Shown here: one piece after another, positions 6,110 to 8,780 of the stretch | Position numbering within the stretch: the first letter of the stretch is position 1 | How the letters are laid out: every line of letters starts with the position of its first letter | Origin: a bacterium | Lineage (GTDB): Bacteria > Babelota > Babeliae > Babelales > Babelaceae | DNA: 8,780 bases | Assembly: GCA_021847535.1 (NCBI GenBank) | Contig: JAJZMR010000097.1 | Span: 1-8,780, forward strand | Reading direction: 5' to 3' | Notes under the pieces: model-generated | Database searches by the model: none | What the model was told of the DNA's origin: nothing | The model's input: only the letters and a program-made list of their open reading frames with translations | Translations under genes and position numbers: made by a program

Positions 6110-7123
6110 ATGAAAAAAGTTGTATGGTATGTTGGTGGAAAATCTGCTGGCCATATTATTCCGCTGATAACCTGTGCACAGCGTGAAGCGCATGAGCCTG
6201 TTTTTATTACCACACATCGAGATCTTGATAAACAGTTGGTTCAATCTGAATGGCAAGGGGCGATCCATTGTGCGCTCTATCTGCCCGATTTTCATCGTAA
6301 AAAATTTTGGCTTTACCCATGGTATATTCTGACATGGTTTTGGGCATTCATGCGTCTTGCGCACCTTTATTATAAAACTAGACCAGTAAAAATTTTTTCA
6401 ACAGGTGGACTGACAGCCATTCCTGTTTTTTTGTTTGGTTTTTGCATGGGCATACCACGTGAACTTTTTGAACTTAATGCCATTCCGGGAGACGCGGTTA
6501 TGTTTTTAAGGCCACTGAGTAATCATATTTTTTATTGTTATAAAGCAGCAGCATCTTTTTTTTCTCTACAAAAATCAAGCTATAAGGCCTACCCGATACG
6601 ACCATTTAAACTGGCTGATCGCATGACTGCCTGCAGTATACTTGGTCTTGATTCAGAAAAAAAAACAATTTGTTTTTTAGGCGGGTCGCAGGGGTCACAT
6701 TTTATCAATACGCTTGCCTGTCAGGTGATCGGCTCCTATTATGCTCCGCAGGCCATCCAAATTATTCATCAAGCAGGACGTACTGATCTTGCATCGCTGC
6801 GTACTTGGTATGCTACCCATGGGTACCGTGCTTACGTGGTCGATTTTTCTGAGCAGATAGAAATTTTCTATAGTGCAGCAGATGTTGTTATCTGCCGTGC
6901 TGGGGCAGGTACATTGTGGGAGCTTGCTACACTTGCTGTGCCGACATGCGTCATTCCGCTGCATACGCAGGCGACGGACCATCAAGTACATAATGCACGT
7001 GCACTGTGTGCTGAAAAACCGCAGCAGTTTATAATGATAGGCCAGACAGATGATGCCCAGCATGAGGTTGCTTGCTGCATAAAACAATTTTTTACTCTGC
7101 AATCTGCAGATGCAGGAATATGA
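6110..7123 (+). CDS. murG: UDP-GlcNAc:lipid I N-acetylglucosaminyltransferase, MurG-like
   Basis: MurG adds GlcNAc to lipid I on the inner face of the membrane, making lipid II for peptidoglycan. The 337 residues (E. coli has 355) carry the motif order of a GT28 enzyme: the first loop GGKSAGHIIP (9-18) with H15, a GG loop at 99-100, ELNAIPG (121-127), PIRP (162-165), GGSQGSHFIN (191-200), HQAG (220-223), CRAGAGTLWEL (262-272) with E271, and TDHQVHNA (289-296). A very hydrophobic stretch, 66-88, could be the membrane-docking patch. Deviations: the usual GGTGGH reads GKSAGH, the HEQN motif reads FELN, and GGYVSGP reads GGLTAIP. An A9 run (6657-6665) and a T8 run (6556-6563) lie inside. A GGGGA 6 bases before the ATG is a good ribosome site. 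The donor-side residues look intact, so I expect activity. Confidence 0.87.
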   Translation: MKKVVWYVGGKSAGHIIPLITCAQREAHEPVFITTHRDLDKQLVQSEWQGAIHCALYLPDFHRKKFWLYPWYILTWFWAFMRLAHLYYKTRPVKIFSTGGLTAIPVFLFGFCMGIPRELFELNAIPGDAVMFLRPLSNHIFYCYKAAASFFSLQKSSYKAYPIRPFKLADRMTACSILGLDSEKKTICFLGGSQGSHFINTLACQVIGSYYAPQAIQIIHQAGRTDLASLRTWYATHGYRAYVVDFSEQIEIFYSAADVVICRAGAGTLWELATLAVPTCVIPLHTQATDHQVHNARALCAEKPQQFIMIGQTDDAQHEVACCIKQFFTLQSADAGI

Positions 7124-7130
7124 AAAAAAG

Positions 7131-8765
7131 TTATACAGTTTTTTGTTTGGCCCTTGTTTCTAAAACTTTTGAAATGATGGGCCCAATGGGCGGGTTTTTG
7201 AGCTCCTGTGGAATATTAAAAGAATTTTGAAGTTTTGTAGGCGCTTCGCTTACGGGGCCTACTACAAATGGAAATTTCCACAGTGAAGTTTCCCTGATTT
7301 TTGTATGAAATTTTACTTGCTGTTGGCTTGCAGTGTCAAACCCGAGAAGGGCAAAATGCATTAATCGACTATTATTTTCAGTGGAAGGAAACATTAAGAG
7401 GGTGCAGTTTGTAAGGACACGATTTTGCAGTGTTAATGTAGTAATATAGCAGGTTATATTTTTGTTCGCGCTGAAGGGAGCGCATAATTCAAAAAAGTTA
7501 TCAATACTAAATTCAGGTGCATAGATTTCTGAAAAGTGATAGTTTTTACCAGAGGCCATCCAGATTATTTTTTCTAAATTGTGAGACTTTGGAATATTCA
7601 ACTTAAAAGGGATAGTGAGCGAGTATATAAAAATAGTTTTTGCCGTAGTGGAAATGGTTAATTCTTTTTGGCGTGTTTGCCCGAGTGTTTTAGAAATAAT
7701 GACATAATCGGGGTTTTTATCGATTCTATTCAGGCCTTCGACTGAAAAAAAATCAGTGCCTGGCAGCCGTATCTGGGGGAAGTTGGTCGGAGAAAATAAT
7801 GGCTTAAATCCGTGAACAGGTTTATCAACAAAAAAATAACTATCCTTAAGTATTTGATAATAGTTAGGCAAAGTACCTTTGACGGCGGCTATTGAGCTGA
7901 ACAACTTACCAAAATCACTGTTGATAAGGGAAAGAGTCACTGATTCGCCAGATGAAAGGGCAATAATGGGGAATGAATACATTTTTTGACGAACGGCATC
8001 TGTGCTTGGGTTACCGATTGATTCTTGAAATGCATCAATGATATTTTTTCCACCCGCATAGCAGGAGTTGTAGATAAGAATTTTTGTGTTTATCTGCTTT
8101 TCAAAAAAATCAAGAAGAAATTGAAATTCATTGAGCACCATGTTGGCAATAAAGCCTGGAGTGCCATGGCCCATAAGAAAAATCATCCATGCCATTTGGG
8201 CAGAAGGCGATAGATCCTTTTTACGGGTAAATAAGTTATATGCAAACATTGCCATTGACTGAAAATCAGCTGGTTGCTGTTTGCTCGGGTCATACGCTTC
8301 TATTTCTTTTAATTTTTTTTGCTTTAAATTTTTATAATTGAGGCCAGAAATATTCTTTTTGTTTTCAGGAATGATGACAAAAAAATCATCTATCTCATAC
8401 AGATTAAAATTAGCTAAATAATATGAAGAACGTTTTTCTATGGGAAGGTCTTTAAGTTCGGGGTAGAACCCAGCCGCCGTCGTTGCTTGAATATGTTTTA
8501 AAACACTTGTCAGTATTGATCGCGAAACGACGATAATAGCATGTTTATCAGTGGTTAATACCCTGTGTAGAGATTGAACGAGTGCCATCGATTCGGTAAA
8601 ATTTTGTTTATGCATTTCAGAATATTCATATTTATCGCGATCAATAAAAAAGACGATCTCTTGCTGCGTGTACATGCAGCAATCTTGAACAAGGATCGTC
8701 AGGCCCTCAACAAAGTCAAAGGTGCTGGTCAACAACAATGGTATTTTCAACATCGTCTCTAACAT
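7131..8765 (-). CDS. Caspase-like (clan CD) putative cysteine peptidase with long C-terminal region
   Basis: Hypothetical protein of 544 residues. The recognisable part is a caspase-haemoglobinase-type core: a hydrophobic strand leading to MGHGTPG (198-204, His H200), then a strand leading to YNSCYAGG (232-239, Cys C235), 35 residues apart, followed by a third strand FPIIALSSGES (265-275). The HG plus SCxxGG pattern is the catalytic signature of clan CD peptidases (caspases, metacaspases, legumains, gingipains, separases). Residues 340-510 look strand-rich and are unlike anything I recognise. The N terminus (MLKIPLLLTSTF) is hydrophobic but lacks the shape of a clear signal peptide. The start is supported by AGAGG 4 bases upstream; the frame remains open to the window edge, so a longer N terminus cannot be excluded. 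It converges with murG, 7 bases apart. Activity and target are unknown. Confidence 0.7.
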   Translation of the reverse strand: MLETMLKIPLLLTSTFDFVEGLTILVQDCCMYTQQEIVFFIDRDKYEYSEMHKQNFTESMALVQSLHRVLTTDKHAIIVVSRSILTSVLKHIQATTAAGFYPELKDLPIEKRSSYYLANFNLYEIDDFFVIIPENKKNISGLNYKNLKQKKLKEIEAYDPSKQQPADFQSMAMFAYNLFTRKKDLSPSAQMAWMIFLMGHGTPGFIANMVLNEFQFLLDFFEKQINTKILIYNSCYAGGKNIIDAFQESIGNPSTDAVRQKMYSFPIIALSSGESVTLSLINSDFGKLFSSIAAVKGTLPNYYQILKDSYFFVDKPVHGFKPLFSPTNFPQIRLPGTDFFSVEGLNRIDKNPDYVIISKTLGQTRQKELTISTTAKTIFIYSLTIPFKLNIPKSHNLEKIIWMASGKNYHFSEIYAPEFSIDNFFELCAPFSANKNITCYITTLTLQNRVLTNCTLLMFPSTENNSRLMHFALLGFDTASQQQVKFHTKIRETSLWKFPFVVGPVSEAPTKLQNSFNIPQELKNPPIGPIISKVLETRAKQKTV

Positions 8766-8769
8766 AAAA

Positions 8770-8774
8770 CCTCT
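8770..8774 (-). promoter_or_regulatory. Shine-Dalgarno-like AGAGG before the caspase-like gene
   Basis: AGAGG lies 4 bases upstream of the ATG at 8765 and 16 from the next in-frame ATG at 8753, which favours 8765. Spacing is slightly short. Any promoter lies outside the window. Confidence 0.4.
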
Positions 8775-8780
8775 TTTTAT

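Noticed and set aside
6017..6364. 115-residue open frame antisense to the DciA-like gene and murG
   Set aside because: It spans the junction of two well-supported plus-strand genes and shows no family features.
6695..7102. 135-residue open frame antisense to murG
   Set aside because: It is the reverse shadow of conserved murG motifs, is rich in Cys and Thr in an unnatural way, and has no context supporting a gene.

Overview
The window is a compact bacterial stretch with nine protein genes and almost no spare DNA. I see no rRNA, tRNA, CRISPR array, insertion sequence or phage gene. Base composition is moderately AT-rich, with many A or T runs of 8-9 bases inside genes and the standard bacterial code. 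The replication and cell-wall genes are clearly bacterial but divergent. Together with a caspase-like protein and tight gene packing, this suggests a host-associated lineage with a streamlined genome. Candidatus Dependentiae (TM6, intracellular in protists) is my best guess, but this is inference from style, not proof.

Left block, minus strand, read from about 4240 down to 124: a small single-cluster ferredoxin, an acyl-CoA synthetase-type AMP-forming ligase, a GT4-type glycosyltransferase and a PuuB/DadA-like FAD-dependent oxidoreductase. The last three genes overlap by 17 and 14 bases, and the ferredoxin is 31 bases upstream of the ligase, so they look like one transcript. The set fits a small biosynthetic or modification pathway whose substrate cannot be read from the sequence.

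Divergent control region, about 4219-4311: a consensus -10 box (TATAAT) for the ferredoxin operon lies beside a perfect 15-bp inverted repeat. The repeat contains a nested second stem and three copies of ACTCTATAA, and it sits directly before the start of tmk. This looks like an operator or leader structure controlling both directions.

Right block, plus strand, 4312-7123: tmk (dTMP kinase), holB (clamp-loader delta prime), a DUF721/DciA-like gene and murG. Spacing is tight (4-bp overlap, then 11 bp and 3 bp gaps), so this is an operon joining DNA precursor supply, the replication machine and peptidoglycan synthesis.

Right edge, minus strand, 7131-8765: a 544-residue protein with a clan CD (caspase-like) His-Cys dyad, convergent with murG and separated from it by 7 bases. 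This gene and the palindromic control region are the two most interesting items here.
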